A stretch of DNA of 64,000 bases from the NCBI GenBank assembly GCA_009829735.1, contig CM020618.1:16663346-16727345 (forward strand). The letters run 5' to 3'. The translations under genes were made by a program, and so were the position numbers. Below the pieces are notes generated by a model that made no database searches, was not told where the DNA came from, and saw only the letters and a program-made list of their open reading frames with translations. The stretch comes from Pyropia yezoensis (taxonomy: Eukaryota; Rhodophyta; Bangiophyceae; Bangiales; Bangiaceae). This document shows, piece by piece, positions 32,870 to 41,939 of the stretch; within the stretch, counting starts at the first letter, position 1, and every line of letters starts with the position of its first letter.

Positions 32870-33814
32870 GGCTTGGGTACTACGCCCCCAAAACCGGGGC
32901 GTGACGTGCGATCACGCCCAATCACGCCCGGTCACGTCGTATTCAGGCCCTTTTGTCAGCGTGTCACGTATAAAGTAGCCTGCCTACTTTTTTTTGTATG
33001 AGTGTCCCAAGTACATAGCATTGCGGAGTCATGCCGTACCAAAGCAAAAGCACTCGCAGCCTCACCCGACTACCACTGATGCCCTCCGCCCCACCGCTGC
33101 CCATGTCCTTCTCTCCTCGTCGTAGGTCATCAGGGGGACAAACCCCAAGACTGCCAGTAAACTTCAGCGGGTGGCGGAGGCCCTCTGCGGCTTACGCCAC
33201 CTCATACAGTCCCTCCTCGACGAGACGCAGCCGTCCATCTGTAGGGCCGGTCGCTGCGGCGGCGGTGATGGTCAGCGCGGGTGGAGGCGACGGCAGCCGA
33301 AGCTGTGGGAGTCAGTAGTAGTATTAGCATGAGTAGAAGTGGGGCGAAATGATCGGCGGCTGTGCACGCCGCAGTGGTGATAGTGGCAAGGCGGGACTCC
33401 CCAAGCGCTGACCGGCGCCATGGCGACCACTGACTGTGGCGGTGTCAGCGTCGGCGGTAGCGGCGTTGGCGGCGCCACCTGAGCTCATGTCGCCGCCCGC
33501 CGTTTCGCGGGCGCCGCGGCCGCTGGGGAGACCACCGAGGCTGGCTGCTGCGGTGCCCACTCGTGGGCGCTCTCGGCGCAGGCCAAATGCACCTGCGCGA
33601 TGCTCGATACGGCGACCAGTTCCCTCATCGACTGGCCGTCCTGGGACTGTGGACTCGGTCATGCACATAAACCCATTGCACTTGTAACCCCATCCTGCCG
33701 TTCTGTAATTGCTGTACTGGTTGACTATTCACGTGACGTGTGATCACGTGCCAAATCGCGCGTGAGATCACGCGAAATACGTGATCTTACATACATTGGC
33801 GTGACACCCAAGCC
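32870..33814. mobile_element. TA-flanked DNA transposon with subterminal repeats, 945 bp
   Basis: The ends are inverted repeats starting GGCTTGGGT (left 32870, right reverse complement ending 33814), flanked by TA at 32868-32869 and 33815-33816, as expected for Tc1/mariner-type insertion. Imperfect similarity continues to CACGCC-like bases. Both ends are studded with TCACG-type motifs: several at 32899-32945 and several at 33730-33790, including ATCACG on both strands. These could be transposase-binding sites. The interior has a TATA box at 32969 and short GC-rich frames from ATG 33031, but no recognisable transposase, so the element is probably non-autonomous. Confidence 0.65.
32969..32975 (+). 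promoter_or_regulatory. TATA box inside the 945-bp transposon
   Basis: TATAAAG lies about 60 bp upstream of ATG 33031. Spacing fits a core promoter for a short transcript from the element. No product is recognised. Confidence 0.4.
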
Positions 33815-33816
33815 TA

Positions 33817-33935
33817 TAGTGCGTCCCGTAAAAAGTGGACTTGCACGTGTCGTGATCATGTCAAATATCGGCCACTGGACCAATCAAACCCACACGGCAC
33901 GCCCTGTGCACGTCCACTTTTTACGGGACGCACAA
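33817..33935. mobile_element. MITE, 119 bp, TA target duplication
   Basis: A perfect 22-bp inverted repeat (33819-33840, GTGCGTCCCGTAAAAAGT then GGAC, with its reverse complement at 33912-33933) encloses about 70 bp. TA dinucleotides flank the element at 33815-33816 and 33936-33937. This is a typical Tc1/mariner-derived MITE. Its left TA is the same TA that ends the 945-bp transposon, so the two lie back to back. Confidence 0.85.
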
Positions 33936-33937
33936 TA

Positions 33938-35040
33938 CCAAGGATCCTCCATCCTTTCTCTTAGCGGCGGGACGTTTGAAGGGTGGCCTGTGCGAGGCGG
34001 CCCAGCAGCTGAGGACGCACCAGCGCGCGAGGCCCGCCAGCTTGGCCCACGGGCGGGCCGCCCCGCCGGGGTGCTGTCGCCGCGTCCACCACGGAGTCGC
34101 GCGGGGGGGGGGGGGGGCGACGGGAGGTGCGGCCGCCGGCGCGGCGTGCAGGGGAAAGACACGGCCGACGTGCGCTGGGAGTGGCGGTCGACCGGCGGCC
34201 ACCCCATCCCCGCCCCCTCCCCTCCGTGACCCTGAGCGCGCAACGGTGGGTGCTTGACACTGCTGTCAAAACAGCCGGGCCCCACGGCGGCTTCCCGTGC
34301 TTCCGCAGCGGGGCGGGCGCGTGGCTTGTGCGAGAGGCGGCGGTGGACGCGGAGCGGCTGTCGCCACAGCCAACCGCGACGGCTTGCAGCAGGCGGGGCC
34401 GCCGTGTGGGGGGCCGACGTGATGCCGCTACATACTGCCCATTGCTGCGTCATTGGCTGGCGCCGATTCAATGTCACGTTTCAGTGGGCAGTCCCACCAG
34501 CCAGCTGGAAGGGTGCCGACCGGTTCACTTGGGCAGACGGCAACGGTGCACCTCCCTGGGCTACCGCCGCTGCCGCCGACCTTGGCGTCGGCACCACTCG
34601 CCCAACACACTCACGCGGGGGGCGCCCTCTCTTTCTGCGCGGAAGGCTCTGCCATAGTGCCATCCGCGGAGGACGGCCCACTCTCGCAGGGCCTGCGCGG
34701 ATCGGCACCCCGGCAGCGTGGCGCCGTGGTGCGTCGCGGCGCAGAACCCGTCGCTCGCGACGGATACGTCGCGATTGGCCCCAATGCATACAGTGGGGTG
34801 ACATCCCAAGCCCTTGCACCGGGCCACCACAATTGCAGGGGCGTCTGGTGTACCCAGGTAGCGTCGACGGGGACGATACAGAGGGACGATCGTACGCAGA
34901 CGCGGCGAGGCAAGAACGGGGTTACGAGCGGGCAGGCAGCGTGCTATCTGGGATCGCGACCACCCCACGCGACGGCCCGCCGCAGCCGCGGACGGGCGAC
35001 GAGGGGAAACTCTCCTTGGAAGGTCAGCCGTAGCCGACGC
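33938..35040. other. GC-rich intergenic region
   Basis: No domain-bearing ORF is present. Open frames on both strands are compositional. A G-run of about 15 lies near 34103-34117. The 3' part is the upstream region of the secreted-protein gene at 35213. Confidence 0.4.
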
Positions 35041-35041
35041 C

Positions 35042-35048
35042 TATATAT
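35042..35048 (+). promoter_or_regulatory. TATA box of the secreted-protein gene
   Basis: TATATAT lies 165 bp upstream of the ATG at 35213 and is followed by GC-rich sequence. It is the best TATA candidate for a host gene in the window. Confidence 0.5.
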
Positions 35049-35212
35049 TGGCGCGCCGTGACCCACTTCGACACTGTGGTCGACCCCACACCCCCCCATC
35101 CAGCCAAGCTACTCCGCCTCTCATCCTCCACCCACTACCACCAACCCCTTGCGGCTGGCCTTACGCGCGGCGGGCTTCCTCCCCCCCCCCCGCGGACCGC
35201 GCGACCCACACC

Positions 35213-35893
35213 ATGGCACCCGCCCGACGTTTGTCGCTGGCTCTGATCCTCGCCGCCACCGTCACCGCCGTGCTCGCGGCGGCCGTGCCGGCGTCTGCGG
35301 GCGTCGGCGACTTCAACCCCGACTGCACGCCCAACGTCAACTACACCGTCTCCATCTACACCAACTGGGCCGCCCCGCGCTTTGACGCCCTCCGCCCCCG
35401 CCGCAGCCGCCTCCTCCCCGCCCAGATCTTTGTCGCCCACCGCAACTTGCACCTGTGGGGGGGCTGGAATGAGTACGCGCGCGCCTTCAAGGCACCCTTT
35501 GTGGAGCTCACCGCCCTCGCCGCCGGGAATGCGGGGCCGCTGCGCGACTGGTACGCGGCGCACCAGCCGCGGGATCAGGATTGGCTCCTGACCGAGACGG
35601 GCCCGCCGCCGCGGTCGGGGACGGGCTGGTCCGTCGGGTCCGCACGGCTGCCGTGGGTGACTTACTACGCGACGCACGCGAGCGTGCTGATGGGCATGAC
35701 CGGCGGGGGAAACCTGTTTGCTGCCTCCCTCCGGACGGACCTGTGCGTCATTCAGGGCCGGTATCACCAGTGGCTCCGCGCCAAGGACGTGCCGCTGATG
35801 CTGTACCGGGTGGCGCGGGATGGGATGCACGAGCCCGTGGAGACGGGGCTGCAGGTCGGCATCGTCCGCTATCGCCTCAACAACAAGGCGTAG
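35213..35893 (+). CDS. Secreted protein, possible spondin-N-like domain
   Basis: A 226-residue protein. The chosen ATG gives a textbook signal peptide: MAPARR then LSLALILAATVTAVLAAAV, with cleavage likely near ASA-GVGDF (about residue 29). The open frame runs 55 codons further upstream but without a signal sequence. The mature part begins with NYTVSIYTNWAAPRFDALRP and later has FVAHRNLHLWGGW and LTALAAGNAGPLRDWY. This order of a YxVxxxxNW strand, a hydrophobic-His segment and an LA-x-G-x-x-x-x-L helix recalls spondin-N domains, but the match is only by eye. Only two cysteines are evident in the mature chain. The function is unknown; cell wall or extracellular matrix would suit an exported protein. 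A TATA box lies at 35042. Confidence 0.65.
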   Translation: MAPARRLSLALILAATVTAVLAAAVPASAGVGDFNPDCTPNVNYTVSIYTNWAAPRFDALRPRRSRLLPAQIFVAHRNLHLWGGWNEYARAFKAPFVELTALAAGNAGPLRDWYAAHQPRDQDWLLTETGPPPRSGTGWSVGSARLPWVTYYATHASVLMGMTGGGNLFAASLRTDLCVIQGRYHQWLRAKDVPLMLYRVARDGMHEPVETGLQVGIVRYRLNNKA

Positions 35894-36788
35894 CAATGAC
35901 GCAACGAATGGAGCGTGAGTTGCTGGCGTCGAGGGCGGTGGTTGAGTCCCGGCATTGCCACCGCTGTGCAGGTGGGGTCTCGTGGGGTTTGGTCGGGTTT
36001 TTGGCGTTTTGTACGTTTCTTTTCTTGGCAAACACAGAGTCTTGTCGCGGTGTTGCGGTGTATGGCCAGGGAGCCACACCGCCCACGGCCCCAACGACGC
36101 CTCGGCGGTTATGGTGCGGGCCTGCCACCGTCGCGGCCGCCGCCACGGCGGGTGGCGGCGGCCGCGTGCGGCTCCCCCTCCAACCCCCCCGCCCCCCCTC
36201 CCTCGCCTGTTGCTGATGCCCCCCCCCCCCCTTCCCCCAGTCCTCCGCCGTCAAACTGGCATGCCGGCTCCCGTCGGACGCGATCGCCCCTTTGGCCTAG
36301 GTAAATGGCCGCGGGCGTGGCCGCGGGGCGACCAGACCAGCTTTCTGAGCATCATGCCGCCGCTACAGGTATCGGTCGAGCTCAGCGACCGCGGCACATG
36401 CCGTGGGCCCCGCGTGGCGTTCCTCTGCCCAGCCCCCGCCCCGTCCCGCTGCCCAGCCGCCGCCCCATCGCGCTGCCCAGCCACCGCCGCATCACCATCC
36501 CCATCACCATCCCCAATCCCCTCCACAGCCTCTGCTCTCGTCGTCAGTGCCCCCCCCCCCCACCCCTCCACCCCCCACCCCCCCCCCCCTCGTACTGGGC
36601 CCTCATCCTTCCGTCGAGCCCCATCCCGCTTGGACGGGGAGTGGGGGAGGCGGGGGGGAGGGCGGAGAGGGATGCGTGCCGCGGCACCGCGCCCATGCAA
36701 GGGGCGCGCGTGCCGGCAGCCGGGGGCGCGTCCGTCCCGCCACCGCCGCCGCCCGCCACCTCCGCCCCTTCCCACCCCGGCAACGCAG

Positions 36789-36824
<36 letters not shown>

Positions 36825-38252
36825 CCCCCCCGCCCAGCCGCGGGGAGTGTGCCTTCTCCGCTCAGCGGCTCGGCCGCCAAGGTCAGCCGAACCGCGCGTC
36901 GCGTACACGACCGCCCGCCGACGGCCGCCCCTAGAAACGGTGCCGCGGCGGGTCGACGGGGGGCTCACGCGCATCGACACGGCGTGTTTCCTCACGGGCG
37001 GGGGCGCTGGGGGCGGGGGACTGGGAGGGGCGGGCGCGTGCCGCCCGCTCTGATCTTTGGATGGCTGTGGTGTTCCGTTGGCGGCGGCGGCGGCGGCCGC
37101 GCAGGGCTAGCTAGAGGGCGGAAACGTGACAACGGCCGGCCACGCGGCCGCGGGCCCGCGCGGGAGGGGGGGTGCGCGGAGGGACGGCGGCGGCCGCCGC
37201 CGCTGCCGCGCCGGCAGCCGCAGCGATAGGGCGGCGGCGGCCGCTCTGTGCCGCCGCCGCCGCCGCCCCCCCCCCCACCACAGCGCCGTCGCCGTCGGCG
37301 CGCGGCGGCCACCGGCGTGGGGGGGGGGGGGGGAACCGCAGGTTTAGGGACGGCGACCTCGCGCCCTCCCCCGCGCTCTAAGATGGCGAGTGTCGCGGCG
37401 GCCGCGGCAGCGGCGGCGGCTCCGGCAGCGGCGGCGGCGCCACCGACAGGGACTCCCAGCCGCCTCCACTCAGAGGGTGTACACGGCCACAGACGAACAT
37501 GCAGTAGACGCGGTGCTTGCTGCGGCCGTCGCCGAGGACAATAGGCGGACGGCGGCACGGGCGGGCTGTTTTTGCCACCGCGACGGCGCTCTGGGGCGCT
37601 CCCACAGGAGGGGGCGGGGGTGACCGACGCTAACGGGCGGGGACAAGGCGGGGGGGGGGGGAGGAGCGGCGGTCACGCCCCCCCTCTGTGACCGCCGACC
37701 GCAGCTGCCACTGCAGGGGCAGGGGGTGGTGGAACGGGCGGGCGGTGGCTGCCCCCGGGCGTCGTGCCCGCCCCACGACGCAGCCGCGGCCGTTGCCAAA
37801 CGGCCGTGCCGCCGCCGCGGCCATGCCGCGTCGGCGCGCCCACCCCCCTTCCCCACCCCCCTCCCCCCCCCCCCGCGTGGGTGTCAAGACGGCGAGGCGT
37901 GTGTCGACGCGGACCCCGTGCGGCGCGGGTCGGCAGCGCCTGTCGACACTGGTGGGGGGGGGGTCGGTTGGGGGGGGGGGGAGGGGGGGGGGGGGGGGAG
38001 GTCACGGCGGGGTGGCAGCTAAAGAGCGCTGCCGCCGCCGCCGCCGCGGCGGATGGCACCCCCCCCACCGCGCCGCAGCGACAGACGGGGCCAGCCACGA
38101 GTGGCGTCCATGGAGGGGTGGGCGCCCCCCCCCCTTCCGCGCAGGAGGGCAAGTCGCCCCCGGGGAGTGTCGCCGTCAGGTACGCTGCGGCAGCACGCCA
38201 TTGCAGGCAGCAGCGGTGCCCGCTTGGGCCGCGCCGTCCACGCTTGCCAATG
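35894..38252. other. Low-complexity GC-rich region, no supported gene
   Basis: About 2.4 kb with extreme composition. It includes a run of 35 C at 36789-36823, CCGCCG simple sequence near 37190-37270, and G tracts near 37320-37331, 37952-37962 and 37969-37998. All long open frames are Pro-, Arg-, Gly- or Ala-rich shadows on both strands. No promoter or domain was recognised. Confidence 0.6.
36789..36823. repeat. C35 homopolymer
   Basis: Thirty-five consecutive C residues, the longest homopolymer in the window. Its length is likely variable and prone to assembly error. Confidence 0.9.
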
Positions 38253-39373
38253 CCCCATGGGAACAGAACCGCGACCAGACCGCGATCGCTGATCCTGCAT
38301 TGTTGACAGTGCACGACGGTCAGAACCACGATCAAACCGCGATTTGCCAGACTTTCATTGGCTCACAATCGCCCTCAGCACAGTCTAAGGACCCAGTCTT
38401 CGAGGCGTTGCAAACATCCCTGGCCCTGCTTACAGACCCCGCCAGCACGCTCCAGTCGTGTCTTTATGCCATCGGTGTGCTCTTTGTTTTCTGTTCTTTG
38501 CTGGTGGTGCTATCAGCGGTTTTTATAGCATCCCTACCCCTCGAGCTGGCTAAAAAAGTCCACCTGCTGCTGCGCCAGCTCCTGCTCACGCGTCGGCTGC
38601 GTCGAGGCATCAACGGCGACGCTGGAAGAGGCGGTGGCGGCGGCGGCGCCCCCGCCACCGCCCCAAACGCCGCCACCGCCCCCGCCCTCGCCACCGCCCC
38701 CACCCCCGCCCTCGCCCTCGCCGTCCCTCTCTCCCACCTCTCCTCGCCCCCCCCGCCCTCCCTCCCCCTGTCCGCCCCCGGCCTCGCCCTCGCCAACGCG
38801 TCTGCCCCCACCGATGACACGGCGCTTACGCGGCTTGCGTGGTTGACGGTAGCGCAGGCTGCGCGACAGGACAGCGCAGGCCCCTCAGCTCGACTCGCAC
38901 TGCGCGAGGCGCGGCTCACGGGCCTCGAGGTAGGACACGGCGGCACGTAGCTTGTCGCGAGGTTGTGAACAAAACGGCACAGTCGACTGCAAAATCTTGT
39001 CGATGGAAAACATAACCCACGGTCGCATGCGCCGGCGGTCGGCCGGCCCCAGCCCCAAGCCAGCGTCCTTGTAGATGTTGATCTTCATGATGATTGATAC
39101 ACTTTTCCAAGCCAGTGTCTGAGGCGCGATGCTCGGTGCAAACGTCAGCTCGTCGTTTGGATGGATGCTTCTGGATGTGGAGGTCGCCTTCCAGAAGGGG
39201 TTTCCATGCTCTTCTGGAATGGTCCAGATGACCAATCAGGTGTCTCGTAGGATCCACAAGGCTCTCTATAGCTGTCAGGACCCCGTGATCCGGCGGTCGA
39301 ATCGTCTAGATCGCGGTTTCTGGGTGCCCATGCCCCGTTATCGCGGTCTGATCGCGGTTCTGTTCCCATGGGG
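38253..39373. mobile_element. DNA transposon with TIRs and 3-bp target duplication, 1121 bp
   Basis: Inverted ends of about 34 bp begin CCCCATGGGAACAGAACC (left at 38253; right as the reverse complement ending at 39373) and match with one difference. The trinucleotide ATG flanks both sides (38250-38252 and 39374-39376), giving a 3-bp target-site duplication. The motif ATCGCGGT or its complement recurs about three times near each end (left at about 38268-38340, right at about 39312-39358), like subterminal transposase sites. A 3-bp duplication fits PIF/Harbinger or CACTA-type elements, but the ends fit neither consensus and no DDE domain is visible. It encodes a minus-strand ORF with one stop (next entry). 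Confidence 0.85.
38534..39235 (-). pseudogene. Unknown ORF of the TIR element with one in-frame TGA
   Basis: One minus-strand frame is open from about 39235 to TAG/TGA at 38536-38534, except for a TGA at 38887-38885. The upstream half (about 116 residues) is of ordinary composition and ends RDKLRAAVSYLEAREPRLAQ. The downstream half starts with a basic, nuclear-localisation-like RYRQPRKPRKRR. It passes through a Gly/Glu-rich stretch and ends STQPTREQELAQQQVDFF, with the stop four codons later. I do not recognise the family. It may be an accessory DNA-binding ORF of the transposon or a captured host fragment. The TGA could be a mutation or lie in an intron. Confidence 0.4.
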
Positions 39374-39376
39374 ATG

Positions 39377-40405
39377 ACGCCGACGACAGCACCCTCAACG
39401 CCCCGTGGGGGGGCGGGGGAGCGCCGCCCGTCCACCCGTCCCCCCCCTCCCAGCCCTGTGTCGGTTGCGGGCACGCCCCTCCCGCGTCAGTGGCACAGAG
39501 GCGCTCGGGGAATTCGTTCATCGGCGGCGGTGCCCGCCCTCGACAGCGGAGCGTCGGCGTTCTTCCCGGCAGGTGGCCGGCGGTAGCCCCCCGTTTCCGC
39601 CGTCCCCTTCGTCGGCGATGGTGCCGGCGGGAGTGGCGGTGGCGGCGGCGCGGTGGTGGTGGTGGTGGCGGCGGTGGTGGTGGTGGGGGCGGCGGCAGGA
39701 CTGGCGGCCGTTCCTGGAAGGAGGGGGCGGCGGCGCGCTCGACAATGGCCGGGCGCGCGGTCGCGCATCCGTCCTCGCGGTGCCCGCGTACCCCTGGGTA
39801 GGGGCGCCCACTCCACCACAGGCGGCCAGCTGGACTGACACCCAGGGGGGGCCGCGCGGGTGAGACCGACCGCGTTGGCGGCGGCGCTGGTGCTGCGTTG
39901 TCGCCAGCTGCCACGCTCCCCCCACCTGCTCGCACCTGGCCACCCCGCCCGCACTTGCCCACCGCGCACTCCCCCCCCCCCCCGCCCCGTGCTGTGGTTG
40001 TGGCGCTCATCCCAGGGGCAGCTGCTGCACTCAATGGGTGTGTTGAGGGGGTGGGCGCCGCGGGGACGCAGCAGGGCGCCGCGGGGGGGTGCGCAGGGGC
40101 GTGTGGCACGGTTCACGGGACCCCCTGGGCTGCTTGACCCCCCCCGGGGGATGCGACGCGTGTGGAAGGGCAGCCGAACCCCGCACCCCCGCCGATTCAC
40201 CCCTCCACCCCCGCTGTCATCACCTCCCCCGCCCAACGCCTTTACCTCCCACTCCTACCCGCCTGCCCGTCCCGCCCCCACCGCCTTTACCCCCACCCCC
40301 ACCACCTTTACCCCCACTCCCACCGCCGCCCCTTGCCGCCGCGGTCGTCCCCCCCACGGAGAAGCGACCCACCGCGGCCGCCCCCACCCCCACCCCCCCC
40401 CGGCC
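39377..40405. other. GC-rich intergenic region, 3' side of the HAD gene
   Basis: Pro/Arg-rich open frames on both strands with no domains. Short GGTGGTGGC-type and CCACCTTTACCCCC-type simple repeats occur near 39650-39700 and 40250-40330. Nothing else is seen. Confidence 0.5.
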
Positions 40406-41325
40406 TCACACGCCTAGCACGTCGAGCACCCGCCGCGTGTCGGCGAGCCCGTCGAGCACCTCCGTCGCGCCCGCCGCCCACAGGGTGCCCGCCCCAAACA
40501 CCCCCGTTGTCACGCCCAGCCCGCGGGCGCCCGCCGCGACAGCCGCCTGCATGTCCGTGGGCGCGTCCCCCACGTGGACCACGTTGGCGTACTGCGGCGG
40601 CGGCGGCGGCGGTGGCGACTCTGACGGCAGTGGCCGGCGGGCGCCCCCCGGGGGTGCCTCCCCCGCCGCCGTGGCATCGGCAAGCAACGACGGTGACTCG
40701 ACGAGCCGAAAGCCCGTCGCCCAGCCGCCCGTGCCCGCCCGGCGCATGCACGTGGCGAGAAAGACTCCCCGGTCGGGGACGTCGCTGCCGTGCCCCCCCC
40801 CCCCAAAGTAGTCGCCCAGCCCGACAGCGCGGACCTTGGCCCACGCGATGCCCTCGAGGCTGCCCGTCACCAGCCCGACGACCACGCCCGCCGAACGGAG
40901 GGCGGCCAGCAGGTCCACCACACCGGGGAGGACGGTGGGGATGCCCCCGCCACGACCGCCGCTGCAGGCACGCGCCGCCTCCTTGGCCATGACCGCGTCA
41001 ATGGTGGCGGACGCGCCGTCGAAGATGGCAGGCAGCGCGCGGGCAACCACCGAGGGGGGCACGCCCGCCGCGGCCAGCACCGACTCCGCAATAAGCGGGT
41101 CGGTGGAGCCCGCGTGGGGCACCCCATCGATCGAGGGGGGCGCCGCAAGCGCGTGGGGCGTCCCCGCCAGCGCCGCCACCATGGACCGCTCCAGCGCGAG
41201 CTTGTGCGCCCGGTTGCCACCCGGTGAGGCAACCGCAGGAGCGTGCCGTCCAGGTCAAAGGTAACGAGCAGGTTGCGGCCGCCTGCCGGGGCGGGGGGTG
41301 GGGGGGGGGGGGGAGAGGACCCCAT
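40406..41325 (-). CDS. HAD-superfamily phosphatase with an apparent 1-base frameshift
   Basis: The N-terminus starts at ATG 41325-41323 (MGSSPPPP) and carries HAD motif I, FDLDGTLL (nucleophile D-x-D), near 41250. The rest is in another frame to the stop at 40406. It includes VVGLVTGS (motif II), a helical cap-like segment before it, and VVHVGDAPTDMQAA (motif IV, GDxxxD) followed by ARGLGVTTG. Joining the frames needs one base in the GTGGC stretch near 41213-41218; no splice signals explain it. The whole resembles phosphoglycolate phosphatase or beta-phosphoglucomutase-type HAD enzymes of about 250-300 residues. The substrate cannot be assigned. The break may be a sequencing error or true inactivation. 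A retrotransposon LTR begins only 28 bp upstream of the start codon. Confidence 0.78.
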
Positions 41326-41352
41326 GCTCGCCACGCGCCGCCGCGGGGAGGC

Positions 41353-41714
41353 TGTAGCAATATGGTTGTCCGTATTGTGACCCTAATATTAGGGGGGCTA
41401 CTTCTAATCCTTAACTTTCAATTGAGAGTCCGTACTGGTCACGGTATCTATAAGTTACGTATGACCAGAGGGACTTGCATCTTGGGGTGGAGGGTAGTTA
41501 GTAGTGTCTCCGAGGGTTTATAACGTGGGGGCCGGCGGCGAATCCACCGCCGGCCAAGGTAGAACAACAAACCCCTCCCATTTGGGCTCCCATCTTGGTC
41601 CCGTGGCTTGCGCTCCAAGGACAGCAACCTTGGCCTCCCGGTGACGTTGGTGCCGATCCCCTTTGGTGAGTGTTCTCTGAGAGTGGACGTGCGACGGATC
41701 CCTATTGTGCTACA
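41353..41714 (+). repeat. 5' LTR, family 1 copy B
   Basis: 362 bp bounded by the short inverted pair TGTAG...CTACA. Homologous to 25008-25368. Confidence 0.85.
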
Positions 41715-41715
41715 T

Positions 41716-41733
41716 TGGTGGAGCAGCAGGGGA
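41716..41733 (+). other. Primer-binding site, copy B
   Basis: TGGTGGAGCAGCAGGGGA starts one base after the LTR. It is identical to the site of family 2 at 57578-57595. The complement would be a tRNA 3' end reading TCCCCTGCTGCTCCACCA. The tRNA species is not identified. Confidence 0.75.
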
Positions 41734-41939
41734 CGGGTTTCCGTCACCCTTGTGGTGACGCCGTCTTCGGCCCTGGCACACGGATAGGGATCCGGTCCTT
41801 TTCTTGTACTCGTGGTGTTGCGACCTGATCGATTGTGTTGAGTTTTTACCTGTGACGGTGATCTACTGTTACTCTCCCCAATCTACCCCCTCGCTCTCTT
41901 ATTCGTGGTGATTGTTACGTCGGTCGACTGACTGTGACG

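Noticed and set aside
35955-37229. Plus ORF of 424 codons across the C35 tract
   Set aside because: Poly-proline produced by C runs; no supporting domain.
37688-38950. Plus ORF of 420 codons with a hydrophobic stretch near 38450-38530
   Set aside because: It spans the left end of the TIR transposon, most of it is Gly/Pro/Ala low complexity, and the hydrophobic part lies just outside the better minus-strand ORF. Chance open frame is more likely.
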